From Maricaulis maris MCS10 (GTDB lineage Bacteria > Pseudomonadota > Alphaproteobacteria > Caulobacterales > Maricaulaceae), in assembly GCF_000014745.1 (NCBI RefSeq), contig NC_008347.1, positions 3,302,001 through 3,366,000 on the forward strand: a DNA stretch of 64,000 bases, written 5' to 3'. Both the position numbers and the translations under genes were made by a program. The notes under the pieces were generated by a model. It saw only the letters and a program-made list of their open reading frames with translations, ran no database searches and was not told the origin of the DNA. Below, piece by piece: positions 10,912 through 20,185 of the stretch. The first letter of the stretch is position 1. Every line of letters starts with the position of its first letter.

Positions 10912-11463
10912 ATGATGAAAACAACGATTTTTCCATGCCTTCTGGCACTTGCCCTGGTGGCTTGCGGCGAGACCGACACGCATGTGGTGGAAATGTCTGC
11001 GGCCGACCATGACGGTATGGATCACGCATTATCGACGACCGATGACGGCGCACCTCTGGCTGATGACGGTGTCATGCCGGTCATCGATGTGCGGCTGGCC
11101 TGGATGCGGCCCCACCCCCAGGGGCGCGACGTGACGGCGGCCTATTTTGTGGCCGGCTTGAGCGACGGGCAAGCGGACCGGCTTGTCGAGGCGCGGATTG
11201 ATGGCGCTGAACGGGTCGAACTGCATGGGCATACGATGGACGATCAGGGCATGATGCGCATGCGCCCGGTCGGTCCGCAGCGCGTGGCGGCAGAAACGCC
11301 TCTGGTTTTCGCGCCGGGTGGTCTGCATCTCATGGTGCATGGTCTTGCAGCCGCAGCCGAGGGCGACACCGCCACCGGTGTCCTGGTCTTTGAACGCGCG
11401 GGCGAGGTGCCGGTAGTGTTCGCGGTGCAGGCGGCGGCTCCTGCTGAGCCGACAGAACACTAG
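10912..11463 (+). CDS. PCu(A)C-type copper chaperone-like lipoprotein
   Basis: The 183-residue protein starts at the second of several possible starts. From this ATG it has a lipoprotein signal (LLALALVACGE, lipobox cysteine near residue 17), so it should be anchored facing the periplasm. The C-terminal about 120 residues match the PCu(A)C fold: the metal motif is visible as a histidine in VELHGHTMDD, methionines in MMRMRPV and the closing GGLHLMVHGL segment. Known members deliver copper to cytochrome oxidase. An acidic and histidine-rich linker (AADHDGMDH) separates the anchor from the domain. No oxidase genes lie nearby, so the target is unknown. It sits downstream of trpS on the same strand. 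Confidence 0.75.
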   Translation: MMKTTIFPCLLALALVACGETDTHVVEMSAADHDGMDHALSTTDDGAPLADDGVMPVIDVRLAWMRPHPQGRDVTAAYFVAGLSDGQADRLVEARIDGAERVELHGHTMDDQGMMRMRPVGPQRVAAETPLVFAPGGLHLMVHGLAAAAEGDTATGVLVFERAGEVPVVFAVQAAAPAEPTEH

Positions 11464-11501
11464 GCTGGTTTGGCTGACGGCAGGACGTCGACCTGTCAGG
11501 G

Positions 11502-12146
11502 TTAACGAGGTGTTACCGAACCCTCATTTCCTGCCATATCGCTACTCCCCGTCATTGTGGTGCTCGGTTCTTCTGACTCCGGCGGGCTGGTATAGGTCGC
11601 GGGATCATAGAGCTTTGGCGCTCGCGGCCAGAACAGACGCATCATCCAGACACCCAGTGCGACGGCCGGGATCAGAACAAGCCCGATTGCATTTTCGTCG
11701 ATCAGGAAGAGCTTGGTGAAGGCGGCGGCACCGATGATCGTCAAAACCCCGCCGATTGAGGTCATGGTTGCCAGGAATTTGACCGAGGACCCCTCAATGT
11801 ATCGAACCGGCCCTGGCCTGTTTTCGAGCGCGAGGTGAAGCGCGACGAGAAATTCCCGAAAGTCCCGGGCATTGGCTTCCCATTGTCCGGCCCCGGTGCA
11901 GCGCATTGAACCGAACGCGATTTCGTTGCCCGTTCTGTCTGTGACCCTGCAGACAACCTGGCTGGCCTGACCGGCCATCTCAACCGAGAGGCGGACCTGG
12001 CGGATGTCGTCGAGCCCAATGTCGGAGGCGATGCCCGGGTCGCTGTCGGAGCCTGCGTCCCGCCAGGTCAAGCTGGTCTTGTCGAGCGACAGAATCCGCA
12101 AGGGGCTGCGACCATTCCTGCGGTCGGTCAATGAGGTCAGAGCCAT
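11502..12146 (-). CDS. Hypothetical membrane protein with two central helices
   Basis: I do not recognise this family. The 214-residue reading from the ATG at 12146, which has an AAAGGGAT ribosome binding site, is soluble for about 120 residues. That part is rich in beta-type pattern (SLDKTSLTWRDAGSD, QVRLSVEMAGQ, VCRVTDRTGNEI). Two hydrophobic segments follow (MTSIGGVLTIIGAAAF; IGLVLIPAVALGVWMM) and then a polar, serine/threonine-rich tail. It looks like an inner-membrane protein with a cytoplasmic N-terminal domain. It is divergent from the universal stress protein with about 72 bases between starts, so they may share a control region. Confidence 0.6.
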   Translation of the reverse strand: MALTSLTDRRNGRSPLRILSLDKTSLTWRDAGSDSDPGIASDIGLDDIRQVRLSVEMAGQASQVVCRVTDRTGNEIAFGSMRCTGAGQWEANARDFREFLVALHLALENRPGPVRYIEGSSVKFLATMTSIGGVLTIIGAAAFTKLFLIDENAIGLVLIPAVALGVWMMRLFWPRAPKLYDPATYTSPPESEEPSTTMTGSSDMAGNEGSVTPR

Positions 12147-12218
12147 GATTATCCCTTTCGTGACAGGGGGTAACACGAATAGCTGGACGTGTCGTGCGGC
12201 AGACGCCAAACTCCGAAC

Positions 12219-12695
12219 ATGCAACAGAGCTCACGCAAATTCCTGGTCATCGCCGACGATAGCTCGGAGTCTCGGACCGCGCTCTATTTTGCGGCTCGAC
12301 GCGCTCAAGCGACCGGCGCACACGTCTTGATTCTCGCCACGCTTGAACCGGGTGATTTCAGCCATTGGATCGGCGTTGCGGAAACCGCGAAGCAGGAAGC
12401 CGAAATTGCAGCCGAAACAGTGCTGGAATCAATGGCTGAGGATGCCGAGGCGATAACCGGTGAACGACCGGAGTTATTGCTGAGGGAGGGTGACCGTCGC
12501 GCCGTCCTGTCGCAATTGCTCGAGGAAGATCCGCTGATCTCCCTGCTCGTTCTGGCGGCGTCCGCCAACGGGGAGGGGCCGGGGCCACTTGTCACGGCGC
12601 TGGCGCGGGGCAAGGGACTGTTTTCCGGGCGCGCGGTGCCTGTCACGGTTGTACCGGGCGGGATGGACACCAAGGAAATCGACGCGCTCGTCTGA
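12219..12695 (+). CDS. Universal stress protein (UspA family)
   Basis: A single UspA-type domain of 158 residues from the ATG at 12219. It opens with FLVIADDSSESRTAL followed by an AARRAQATGAHVLIL helix-strand, and closes with a PVTVVPGG strand, the usual alpha/beta fold with Rossmann-like topology. The glycine-rich ATP-binding G-2X-G-9X-G(S/T) motif is only partly recognisable (ASANGEGPGPLV), so nucleotide binding is uncertain. Such proteins act in stress survival by largely unknown means. A GTG-type start 30 bases upstream would overlap the leader of the divergent gene and is less likely. Confidence 0.75.
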   Translation: MQQSSRKFLVIADDSSESRTALYFAARRAQATGAHVLILATLEPGDFSHWIGVAETAKQEAEIAAETVLESMAEDAEAITGERPELLLREGDRRAVLSQLLEEDPLISLLVLAASANGEGPGPLVTALARGKGLFSGRAVPVTVVPGGMDTKEIDALV

Positions 12696-12696
12696 T

Positions 12697-12717
12697 AACC
12701 ACACGAGGAGTGTGGTT
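12697..12717 (+). terminator. Small hairpin after the universal stress gene
   Basis: An 8-bp perfect inverted repeat (AACCACAC, loop GAGGA, GTGTGGTT) begins one base after the stop codon. There is no run of T residues behind it, so it may be a weak terminator or an mRNA 3' end stabiliser rather than a true intrinsic terminator. Confidence 0.35.
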
Positions 12718-12763
12718 GAATGGCGTCCGAAAGAGCGCCAAGTGATCGGCAGGAGGCCCTGCC

Positions 12764-13327
12764 ATGTTCATCCAGACCGAAGCGACGCCAAATCCGAACA
12801 CGCTGAAATTCCTGCCCGGCCGTGAAATAGCGCCGGATGGACCGCGGGAGTTCGAAAGCGAGGAAGATGCGGCGAGTGCGCCTTTGGCGGCCGACCTGTT
12901 TCTTGTCGATGGCGTTTCAGGCGTGTTCTTCGGCGAGGACTTCATCGCCATCACCAAGACAGACGCCTATGAATGGGATCATATCAAACCCTTCCTGCTT
13001 GGCACGATCATGGATGGGCTGCAGTCTGGCCGTCCGCTGGTCGGGTCGGAAACCAATGAGACTGGACACGCCAATTACGCTGGCGAAAACGAGGGTCTGG
13101 TCAAGGAAATCATCGAACTGATCGACACCCGTGTGCGCCCGGCGGTGGCCCAGGACGGCGGCGACATCCTGTTTCACTCCTATCTGGCCGATAGTGGCAT
13201 CGTGCGGCTCAAAATGCGCGGCGCCTGTTCCGGTTGCCCGTCTTCGACGATGACCCTGAAATCGGGGATCGAAAACCTGCTCAAGCACTACATCCCTGAA
13301 ATCCAGTCGGTTGAAGCGGTCGAATAG
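12764..13327 (+). CDS. NfuA-type iron-sulfur cluster scaffold/carrier
   Basis: The 187-residue protein has the two-domain layout of alphaproteobacterial Nfu proteins. An N-terminal Nfu_N domain opens with MFIQTEATPNPNTLKFLPG. A C-terminal NifU-like domain carries the cluster-binding CSGC motif (GACSGCPSSTMTLKSGIENL) near residue 149. It transfers Fe-S clusters to target proteins; MiaB, encoded nearby, is an Fe-S enzyme. A GGAGG-like site (GGCAGGAGGCC) precedes the ATG. It is followed by tsaB after 74 bases. Confidence 0.9.
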   Translation: MFIQTEATPNPNTLKFLPGREIAPDGPREFESEEDAASAPLAADLFLVDGVSGVFFGEDFIAITKTDAYEWDHIKPFLLGTIMDGLQSGRPLVGSETNETGHANYAGENEGLVKEIIELIDTRVRPAVAQDGGDILFHSYLADSGIVRLKMRGACSGCPSSTMTLKSGIENLLKHYIPEIQSVEAVE

Positions 13328-13401
13328 GATCGGTCGGCCTACCGCGCGGCCTACCGCGTCAGACCTTCGACCTCCTGTCGAATATCCGTTAAACGGCGAT
13401 C

Positions 13402-14043
13402 ATGAACTGGTTGGCAATCGATACGACAGGCGAGCACTGCACCGCTGCGCTCCGTCTTCCGGACGGCCGTGATCATGTCCGCAGCGACCGGATCGGCCGC
13501 GGGCACGCGGAATATCTCGCTCCGTTGGTTGAAGCCCTGCTGGCAGACACCTCGACTCCGGCCACGGAATTGTCGCGCATTGGCGTGACCATCGGTCCGG
13601 GCAGTTTTGCCGGTACCCGCGTTGGCGTCGCCTTTGCCCGCGGCCTGGCGCTAGCCTGTGGCGCCGAATGTGTCGGAATTTCCAACCTGTCAGTCCTGGC
13701 CCGTCAGGCCGGACCGGATGGCCCGCTTGCCGTGTTGCACGACGCCAGGCGCGGCGAGGTGATCCTGCAGGTCTGGCAGGACGGTGCGGGCGGAGCGACG
13801 GAACGGGTCGGCCTCGCCGAGCTAGCCGACCGTATCGCCGAAAGAGGCGGGCCGATGTGCAAGGTGACGGGATCCGGCGCCGCTCTGTTGCCGCCGGGCT
13901 TCACGGATCTGGGCGTCGCGGTGATTGATCCCCGGGTCGTTTTGGCAATGACCGGCGAACTCGATCCGAAGGCCAATCCGCCCACACCCTTCTATGCAAG
14001 ACCCCCGGACGCAAAACTGCCTGGCGGCGTGGCCCCGGCATGA
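13402..14043 (+). CDS. tsaB: tRNA threonylcarbamoyladenosine biosynthesis protein TsaB
   Basis: TsaB is the dimerisation partner of TsaD in making the t6A37 modification of ANN-decoding tRNAs. The protein (213 residues) starts MNWLAIDTTGEHCTAAL and contains the ASKHA-fold signature ITIGPGSFAGTRVGVAFARGLA-like stretch (here VTIGPGSFAGTRVGVAFARG), both diagnostic for YeaZ/TsaB. The stop overlaps the rimI start by four bases (ATGA), indicating translational coupling. Confidence 0.93.
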   Translation: MNWLAIDTTGEHCTAALRLPDGRDHVRSDRIGRGHAEYLAPLVEALLADTSTPATELSRIGVTIGPGSFAGTRVGVAFARGLALACGAECVGISNLSVLARQAGPDGPLAVLHDARRGEVILQVWQDGAGGATERVGLAELADRIAERGGPMCKVTGSGAALLPPGFTDLGVAVIDPRVVLAMTGELDPKANPPTPFYARPPDAKLPGGVAPA

Positions 14044-14501
14044 CACCCAAGGCCGAGGCAGTCGGGCCATCAAGCGCCGAAGCCCTGGCGGCCCTGCACG
14101 CGCGCTGTTTCCCGCACGGTTGGACAGCCCGGGAAATCGGTTCCCTGCTCAACCTGCCCGGCTGTATCGGGCTGGCCTGCCGGGTCGACGGGCAATTCGT
14201 GGCCCTGGCCCTGTTTCGCCAGGCATTGGATGAAGCCGAATTGCTGACCCTCGCGACCGAGCCCGATTTTCGTCGTCGCGGGCTTGCTGACATAATCCTG
14301 ACAAGCGGCGAAACTCGCCTTTGCGATCAAGGAGTCGCCCGGATTTTTCTCGAAGTCTCCGAGAAGAATCCCGCCGCCGCCGCCCTGTACAAGCGCGCCG
14401 GCTATGGCGAAATCGCGCGCCGCAAGGACTATTATCGCGATGGCAGCGATGCGCGGGTGCTCGAAAAATGGCTGCGCAAAGATGGACAGACCGGCCCGTG
14501 A
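14040..14501 (+). CDS. rimI: Ribosomal-protein-alanine N-acetyltransferase
   Basis: A GNAT-fold acetyltransferase of 153 residues. The acetyl-CoA binding region is visible as LLTLATEPDFRRRGLADIIL (about residues 68-87), and the C-terminal part has VARIFLEVSEKNPAAAALYK followed by GYGEIARRKDYYRDG, the standard RimI ending. RimI acetylates the N-terminus of ribosomal protein S18. The four-base overlap with tsaB and the tsaB-rimI order are conserved in many alphaproteobacteria. fur follows 37 bases downstream. Confidence 0.92.
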   Translation: MTPKAEAVGPSSAEALAALHARCFPHGWTAREIGSLLNLPGCIGLACRVDGQFVALALFRQALDEAELLTLATEPDFRRRGLADIILTSGETRLCDQGVARIFLEVSEKNPAAAALYKRAGYGEIARRKDYYRDGSDARVLEKWLRKDGQTGP

Positions 14502-14538
14502 CCGCCTATTTCTCGTCATGTCTATCAGGGGAATGATC

Positions 14539-14958
14539 ATGCCGGATCGGATTGAGAAGCTTTGCGTCGCCAAAGGGCTGCGGATGACGGACCAGCGCCG
14601 GGTCATTGCTCGTGTGTTGTCGCAGTCTGACGACCACCCCGATGCGGAAGAATTGCACCGTCGTGCCTCCGACGAGGATCCCCGCATTTCCCTGGCGACC
14701 GTGTACCGCACGGTCCGCCTGTTCGAGGAAGCGGGCATCATCGAGCGCCATGATTTCCGTGATGGACGGTCACGGTATGAAGAAGTTGGCGATGAACACC
14801 ATGATCACCTGATCGATCTGAAGTCCGGTGAAGTCATTGAATTCGTCAATGAGGAAATCGAACGGCTTCAGGAAGCGATTGCCCGCAAGCTGGGCTACAA
14901 GCTTGTCGATCACCGGCTGGAACTTTACGGCGTGCCTCTCAAGGGTGCCGACGACTAG
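14539..14958 (+). CDS. fur: Ferric uptake regulator family protein
   Basis: A 139-residue Fur-family repressor read from the ATG at 14539, which has AGGGGA six bases upstream. The winged-helix DNA-binding part contains RMTDQRRVIARVLSQSDDH and ISLATVYRTVRLFEEAG, and the dimerisation part has the metal-binding HHDHLIDL and closing DHRLELYG segment. The structural-zinc CXXC motif of gammaproteobacterial Fur is absent (only one cysteine, near residue 9), as is usual in alphaproteobacteria. Its place behind rimI and before miaB matches the iron or manganese-responsive Fur/Mur of this class; which metal it senses cannot be told here. Confidence 0.9.
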   Translation: MPDRIEKLCVAKGLRMTDQRRVIARVLSQSDDHPDAEELHRRASDEDPRISLATVYRTVRLFEEAGIIERHDFRDGRSRYEEVGDEHHDHLIDLKSGEVIEFVNEEIERLQEAIARKLGYKLVDHRLELYGVPLKGADD

Positions 14959-14989
14959 GCGCCTGTCCGACCGGTTTCGAGGAGAGGCC

Positions 14990-16276
14990 ATGTCCGCGCG
15001 CACGCCCGGCAAACACGCGATCATCTTCATTTTCGTGACTGTTCTGATCGACATGATCGGCTTTGGCCTGATCATACCGGTGATGCCGGACCTGATCGAG
15101 GAACTGACCGGTCTGCAGGCCAATAATGCCGCGGTGCTGGGCGCTTGGCTGATGGTCTCCTATGCCGGCATGCAATTCGTGTTCGCGCCTATCATCGGCG
15201 GATTGTCAGACCGTTTCGGTCGCCGACCGGTCTTGCTGGCCGCCTTGGGCGGCTTCGCCATCGACTACCTGATCATGGGGTTTGCGCCGGTATTCTGGCT
15301 GTTGATCGTGGGCCGGATTCTCGCCGGCATTTTCGGGGCCAGCTATTCGACTGCGAACGCTTTCATCGCCGACATCACCCCACCGGAACAGCGTGCAGCC
15401 CGATTTGGTCTGATCGGGGCGGCATTTGGCGTCGGATTTACGCTGGGTCCGGCAATCGGCGGCTTCCTGGGTGACAGTTTCGGTCCGCGCGCGCCCTTTT
15501 TTGCCGCCGCTGTTCTGGCCGGCGCCAATTTCATTTATGGCCTGATCATCCTGCCGGAGACACTGAAGGCGGAGAACAGGCGTCCCTTCGACATCATGCG
15601 CGCCAATCCGCTGGGGTCGCTCCTGCAGATGCGCAAATACCCGGCCGTTCTGGTTCTGATGTCAGCCATCTTCCTGATGTTGCTGGGCCATTCAGTCTAC
15701 CCGGCGATCTGGTCCTACTATACGGACTTCAAATTCGGCTGGAGTTCGCGAGACATCGGACTGTCGCTCATGGCGGTGGGGTTGAGCTCGGCGATCGTGC
15801 AGGGTGGCCTGACCCGGATTCTGGTGCCCAAGCTGGGGGAATGGCGGGCAATCGCCCTGTCGCTCTCACTGGCCGTTATCGCCTACGCGCTCTACGGCCT
15901 CGCGACGACCGGATGGATGGTCTATGCGATCATCCTGTTCGCAGCGCTGGGAGGGATCGGTCAGCCGGCGCTGCAGGGGGTCATGTCCCGCATCGTTCCG
16001 GCCAATGCACAGGGCGAGTTGCAGGGGGCGATGACGTCGCTGCAAAGCCTGTCGATGATTGTCGGGCCGCTGGTCATGTCCCGCATCTTCTCGCACTTCT
16101 CCGATGACGCCGCGCCCATAACCCTGCCTGGCATGCCGTTTCTCGTTGCGTCAGGCCTGACCTTGTTGGCGTTGTTCATAGGTCTCAGTGCCCGACGGCA
16201 CGATCCCGGGCCGAAACAGGACGGCGCACCAGTCGATGAGCGAGCGACGCGGCCGGTCACCGACGCTGCCGAGTAG
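14990..16276 (+). CDS. TetA-like major facilitator transporter
   Basis: This 428-residue inner-membrane protein has about 12 hydrophobic helices. Family marks are the first helix with DMIGFGLIIPVMPDLI, motif A as GGLSDRFGRRPVLL near residue 68, and the motif C-like GAAFGVGFTLGPAIGGFLGD. These are typical of the TCR/TetA group of drug:H+ antiporters, but members of this size in alphaproteobacteria are often annotated without a known substrate. The ATG at 14990 has a strong GAGGAGAGG site. It lies between fur and miaB, which are usually direct neighbours, so it may be an insertion into the conserved order. Confidence 0.85.
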   Translation: MSARTPGKHAIIFIFVTVLIDMIGFGLIIPVMPDLIEELTGLQANNAAVLGAWLMVSYAGMQFVFAPIIGGLSDRFGRRPVLLAALGGFAIDYLIMGFAPVFWLLIVGRILAGIFGASYSTANAFIADITPPEQRAARFGLIGAAFGVGFTLGPAIGGFLGDSFGPRAPFFAAAVLAGANFIYGLIILPETLKAENRRPFDIMRANPLGSLLQMRKYPAVLVLMSAIFLMLLGHSVYPAIWSYYTDFKFGWSSRDIGLSLMAVGLSSAIVQGGLTRILVPKLGEWRAIALSLSLAVIAYALYGLATTGWMVYAIILFAALGGIGQPALQGVMSRIVPANAQGELQGAMTSLQSLSMIVGPLVMSRIFSHFSDDAAPITLPGMPFLVASGLTLLALFIGLSARRHDPGPKQDGAPVDERATRPVTDAAE

Positions 16277-16408
16277 TGCATTCGCGAGCCGGATCGACTG
16301 GCAGACCTTGCGTTCAGGCCCCATATCCATCATAACCCGCGCCTTTCCAGCTGCTGCCATAATGGTGGTCGGCCTGCACGATAATTGAGGGCCTGCCAGG
16401 CAGGTCAC

Positions 16409-17788
16409 ATGGATTTCATGAGCACGACGCGCAAACGCCTCTTCATCAAGACCTATGGCTGTCAGATGAATGTCTATGATTCCGACCGGATGAAAGACGT
16501 TCTGACGCCACTTGGTTATGAGTCAGCGGAGACGCCCGAGGGCGCTGATCTCGTTATCCTGAACACTTGCCACATCCGCGAGAAAGCGGCCGAGAAAGTC
16601 TATTCCGAACTGGGCCGTCTGCGTCCATTGAAGGATGAAAAGGCTGCGTCCGGCGGCATGACGATCGCGGTCGCCGGCTGTGTGGCCCAGGCTGAAGGCG
16701 CCGAGATCATGAAGCGGGCGCCGGTCGTCGATCTGGTCGTCGGCCCGCAGACCTATCACAAGCTACCCGAGCTGATTGCCCAGGCGCACCGAGCCAAGGG
16801 CGAGGCCCTGGACACCGAGTTCGAGGTTGAAGACAAGTTTGACCGGCTCGGCAGCGACCGCCAGGTCGAGGGTTATTCCGCCTTTGTGACGGTGCAGGAA
16901 GGTTGCGACAAGTTCTGCACCTTCTGTGTCGTGCCCTATACGCGCGGCGCCGAGTGGTCACGCCCGGTGGACCAGATTGTCGCCGAGATCCGCGCCCTCG
17001 CCGCCAAGGGTATCCGCGAAGTCACCTTGCTGGGTCAAAACGTCAACGCTTTCCACGGCGCGCCGCCGAGTGGACGCGAGGCCGAGGGCGCCTGGGGGCT
17101 GGGCCAGCTGGTCCGTCATGTCGCCCTGATCGGTGGCATCGAGCGCATCCGCTTCACCACCTCGCATCCGCGCGACATGGATGAGGTCCTGATCCAGGCT
17201 TTTGCCGATACGCCCAAGCTGATGCCTTATTTCCACCTGCCGGTTCAGGCCGGTTCGGACAAGATTCTCAAATCAATGAACCGCCAGCACACGGCGGAAG
17301 AGTATGTCGCAATCATCGACCGCCTGCGCGCGGCTCGTCCCGACATCGCCATTTCCGGCGACATGATCGTCGGATTTCCCGGTGAGACCGATGCTGACTT
17401 CGAAGCGACGCTCGATCTGGTCCGGCGGGTCAAATTCGCGTCCTGTTTCTCGTTCAAGTATTCCAAACGCCCGGGTACGCCCGGCGCGGCCATGTTCAAT
17501 CAGGTCGATGAGGGCGTGAAGTCTGCCCGGCTTGCGGTCCTGCAGGAATTGCTCAGCGACCAGCAGGCGGCGTTCAATGAAAGCATGATCGGCCGGACCC
17601 TTCCGGTCCTGTTCGAGAAGCCCGGCCGGATGGGCGGCCAGCTGCATGGGCGCAGCCCCTATCTGCAGTCGGTCCATGTCGACGGCCCGGCCGAGTTGAT
17701 CGGCCAGGTCGGTGAAGTCCGGATCGAGGCGGCCTCCCGCAATTCCCTGTCTGGCTCGCTGACGGGTTCGAAACGGAGTGCCGCGTGA
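16409..17788 (+). CDS. miaB: tRNA-2-methylthio-N6-dimethylallyladenosine synthase MiaB
   Basis: MiaB is a radical SAM, Fe-S enzyme that methylthiolates A37 of tRNAs. It reads 459 residues from the ATG at 16409. Domain order is the N-terminal MTTase cluster domain ([17 protein letters not shown], and [16 protein letters not shown]), the radical SAM core with [17 protein letters not shown] (CX3CX2C, near residue 167) and a C-terminal TRAM RNA-binding domain. The start could also be the ATG at 16418. The stop overlaps the phoH start by four bases. Confidence 0.96.
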   Translation: MDFMSTTRKRLFIKTYGCQMNVYDSDRMKDVLTPLGYESAETPEGADLVILNTCHIREKAAEKVYSELGRLRPLKDEKAASGGMTIAVAGCVAQAEGAEIMKRAPVVDLVVGPQTYHKLPELIAQAHRAKGEALDTEFEVEDKFDRLGSDRQVEGYSAFVTVQEGCDKFCTFCVVPYTRGAEWSRPVDQIVAEIRALAAKGIREVTLLGQNVNAFHGAPPSGREAEGAWGLGQLVRHVALIGGIERIRFTTSHPRDMDEVLIQAFADTPKLMPYFHLPVQAGSDKILKSMNRQHTAEEYVAIIDRLRAARPDIAISGDMIVGFPGETDADFEATLDLVRRVKFASCFSFKYSKRPGTPGAAMFNQVDEGVKSARLAVLQELLSDQQAAFNESMIGRTLPVLFEKPGRMGGQLHGRSPYLQSVHVDGPAELIGQVGEVRIEAASRNSLSGSLTGSKRSAA

Positions 17789-18819
17789 CCGGTTCGCGTC
17801 CCCCCGCCCGCAAGCGGGCTGCCAAACCCCGTAAGGCGGCATCGGAAAGTCTCTATTTCGAAGATGTCGAGCGACTGCGCGGCATGGCCGGCGCCGGGGA
17901 TCGCTTCCTGATGATCATGGAAGAGGATCTGGGCGTCTCGTTGAGCGCTCCGGGTCGCGGCCAGGTCGTGATTACGGCCGAGGACAGCAGCGCCCGTGAT
18001 GAAGCCAAGCGTGTGCTCAAGCGGCTCTATGCCAGCCTCGAGCATGGTCTCACCTGCGACGAGGCCGCCGTGCGCGCGGCCCTGCGCATGCATGATGACG
18101 CAGAATCTCCGGGCTTGGTTGATGACGGTGTCATCCGCGTGCCGCGCGGATCCAGCCTGATTGCCCGGACCGAGGGCCAGCGTGCCTATGTCCGCTCGCT
18201 GAAGAATGAGAAAGCGTTTGACCTGATCTTCGGGGTTGGCCCGGCTGGCACCGGCAAGACTCTGCTGGCGGTCGCCTATGGCGCCTCCATGCTGGTCCAG
18301 CGCAAGGTCGAGAAGCTGATTATCACGCGTCCGGCGGTTGAGGCGGGCGAGAAGCTTGGCTTCCTGCCCGGCGATCTCAATGAAAAGGTCGATCCCTATC
18401 TCCTCCCGGTCTGGGACGCCCTGGCCGATACGCTGGGGCGCAGCCAGCTGGAGAAGATGCGCGAGGATGGCCGGATAGAGGTGGCTCCGATCGCCTTCAT
18501 GCGCGGCCGCACGCTCAACCGGGCCTTTGTGATCGTTGATGAGGCGCAAAATACCTCGCGCGCCCAGATGCAGATGGTTTTGACCCGCCTGGGTGAAGGT
18601 TCGCGCATGGCGGTGACCGGCGACCCCAGCCAGTGCGATCTCAGCCCGCGTGATCCGTCCGGCTTGCCGCACGCCCTCGATATCCTGGCCAACACCAAAG
18701 GTGTTGCCATTACCCGGTTTTCGCGCGTTGATGTGGTGCGTCACAATCTCGTGGCGCGGATCGTTGAAGCCTATGAGGAAGATGCGCGGCGCAAAACAGG
18801 CCCCGCGCAACAGCAATGA
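17785..18819 (+). CDS. PhoH-family ATPase
   Basis: A PhoH-like P-loop ATPase of 344 residues. Walker A is [17 protein letters not shown] (near residue 152), followed by [36 protein letters not shown] (Walker B) and [12 protein letters not shown], the classic PhoH core. The N-terminal ~100 residues form a KH-like RNA-binding region. The phoH-ybeY pair is widely conserved and points to a role in rRNA or ribosome quality control. Its start overlaps the miaB stop and its stop overlaps the ybeY start, both by four bases. Confidence 0.93.
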   Translation: MTGSRPPARKRAAKPRKAASESLYFEDVERLRGMAGAGDRFLMIMEEDLGVSLSAPGRGQVVITAEDSSARDEAKRVLKRLYASLEHGLTCDEAAVRAALRMHDDAESPGLVDDGVIRVPRGSSLIARTEGQRAYVRSLKNEKAFDLIFGVGPAGTGKTLLAVAYGASMLVQRKVEKLIITRPAVEAGEKLGFLPGDLNEKVDPYLLPVWDALADTLGRSQLEKMREDGRIEVAPIAFMRGRTLNRAFVIVDEAQNTSRAQMQMVLTRLGEGSRMAVTGDPSQCDLSPRDPSGLPHALDILANTKGVAITRFSRVDVVRHNLVARIVEAYEEDARRKTGPAQQQ

Positions 18820-19298
18820 ACGCCGTTGATCTGATTGTCGAAGATGACGCCTGGTCATCGCTAGCGGGCAAGACCCGCCTGGTTGAAGAAGCGATCTCAG
18901 CTGCCTGCAAGGAGCTTCCCGATCGAACGCCGGGTGTGGTGGCGATCTTGCTGGGCGGCGATGAAGGCGTTGCCTCCATGAATGCCCAATTCCGGGGCAA
19001 GGCGGGCGCGACCAATGTCCTGTCCTTCCCGGCCGGGGAGCATGCTGACAATCATCTTGGCGACATTGCCCTGGCCCACGGCGTCATCCAGCGCGAGGCC
19101 GAGGATCGGGATATCGCGCTCGCCGACCATCTCCGACACCTGATCATCCATGGTTTTCTCCATCTTCAGGGCTTTGATCACCAGCAGGATGACGAGGCTG
19201 AAGTGATGGAAGCCATCGAGCGTCGCGCCCTGGCCCGACTTGGCGTTGCAGATCCCTATCCAAATGAGGACCCGGGCCCCGGCCCGCATTCAGAATGA
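18816..19298 (+). CDS. ybeY: Endoribonuclease YbeY (16S rRNA maturation)
   Basis: YbeY is a zinc-dependent single-strand endoribonuclease needed for 16S rRNA 3' processing and ribosome quality control. The 160-residue protein has the metal-binding HGFLHLQGFDH motif (HX3HX5H) near residue 111, and the upstream segment NVLSFPAGEH is also typical. It overlaps phoH and the following corC gene by four bases each, so miaB-phoH-ybeY-corC-lnt look like one translationally coupled operon. Confidence 0.95.
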   Translation: MNAVDLIVEDDAWSSLAGKTRLVEEAISAACKELPDRTPGVVAILLGGDEGVASMNAQFRGKAGATNVLSFPAGEHADNHLGDIALAHGVIQREAEDRDIALADHLRHLIIHGFLHLQGFDHQQDDEAEVMEAIERRALARLGVADPYPNEDPGPGPHSE

Positions 19299-20185
19299 CT
19301 GACACACCATTATCTTCCGACCCGGGCACCCGGTCCTGGTTTTCACGTCTCCTTGGCGGCACCCAGCGTTCCGCTGCGGTCGCGCCAGCGCAGCCTGGCG
19401 CCTCAACGCCGAATTCCATCGAGGCCGACGCGCTGGACAAGTTGCGGGTGGCCGACGTGATGGTCCCGCGGGCGGATATCATCGGGGTCGATGTCGCGAC
19501 GCCATTGGGGCAGTTGGCGAAGATTTTCGCCCAAGCCGCGCATTCGCGCCTGCCGATTTATCGCGACACGCTGGATGATCCGGTCGGTGTTGTTCACATC
19601 AAGGATGTGGTCAGCCATCTGGCGCCCGGCTCTTCGGGCAAGCGTCCGGCCGGCTGGGCACACAAGCAGGTGCTGCCCTCCATCGGGCGCCCCTTGCTGT
19701 TCGCACCGCCCTCGATGAAGGCGCTCGACCTTCTGCGCCGCATGCAGGGCCGCCGCATGCACCTCGCCCTCGTGGTCGATGAGTATGGCGGCACAGACGG
19801 GCTTGTGACGCTGGAAGACCTGATCGAGCCGATCGTCGGCGACATTGAAGACGAGCATGATGACGAGGAAACCCCGGCGATCCGGTCTCGTGGCCCGGGT
19901 GTCTGGGATGTTGAGGCGCGCGCCGAGATCGACGCCTTCGAGGCTGTCGTCGGCGAGGAAATCGCCGCCGAGGATGAAGACGAGGATGTCGACAGTCTTG
20001 GCGGGCTGGTGTTCACGCTGATCGGTCGCGTACCCGAGCGGGGCGAAGTAATCCGGCATCCGACGGGCTATGAGTTCGAGGTTATCGAGGCCGATTCCCG
20101 GCGTATCAAGCGAATGCGAGTTCGGGCACCCCACAAGCGTCCAAAGCCCGCGACGTCCGACGCGGACACTCCGGACGCCAGCTGA
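19295..20185 (+). CDS. CBS-domain protein of the CorC/HlyC type
   Basis: A 296-residue soluble protein with a pair of CBS domains (VADVMVPRADIIGVDVATPL near residue 50, and the second around FAPPSMKALDLLRRMQ) followed by LVVDEYGGTDGLVTLEDLIE and a C-terminal CorC_HlyC domain. An acidic stretch (EDEHDDEETP and EDEDEDVD) separates them. The family is linked to magnesium/cobalt efflux and membrane integrity, but the exact role is unsettled. It lacks membrane helices, unlike full-length DUF21 relatives. Its start overlaps ybeY and its last base is shared with the lnt start. Confidence 0.88.
   Translation: MTDTPLSSDPGTRSWFSRLLGGTQRSAAVAPAQPGASTPNSIEADALDKLRVADVMVPRADIIGVDVATPLGQLAKIFAQAAHSRLPIYRDTLDDPVGVVHIKDVVSHLAPGSSGKRPAGWAHKQVLPSIGRPLLFAPPSMKALDLLRRMQGRRMHLALVVDEYGGTDGLVTLEDLIEPIVGDIEDEHDDEETPAIRSRGPGVWDVEARAEIDAFEAVVGEEIAAEDEDEDVDSLGGLVFTLIGRVPERGEVIRHPTGYEFEVIEADSRRIKRMRVRAPHKRPKPATSDADTPDAS

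Noticed and set aside
11502-11516. TTAA-N7-TTAC, resembling a CtrA binding site
   Set aside because: It overlaps the stop codon of the hypothetical membrane protein gene and is not upstream of any start; one such match in 64 kb is expected by chance.
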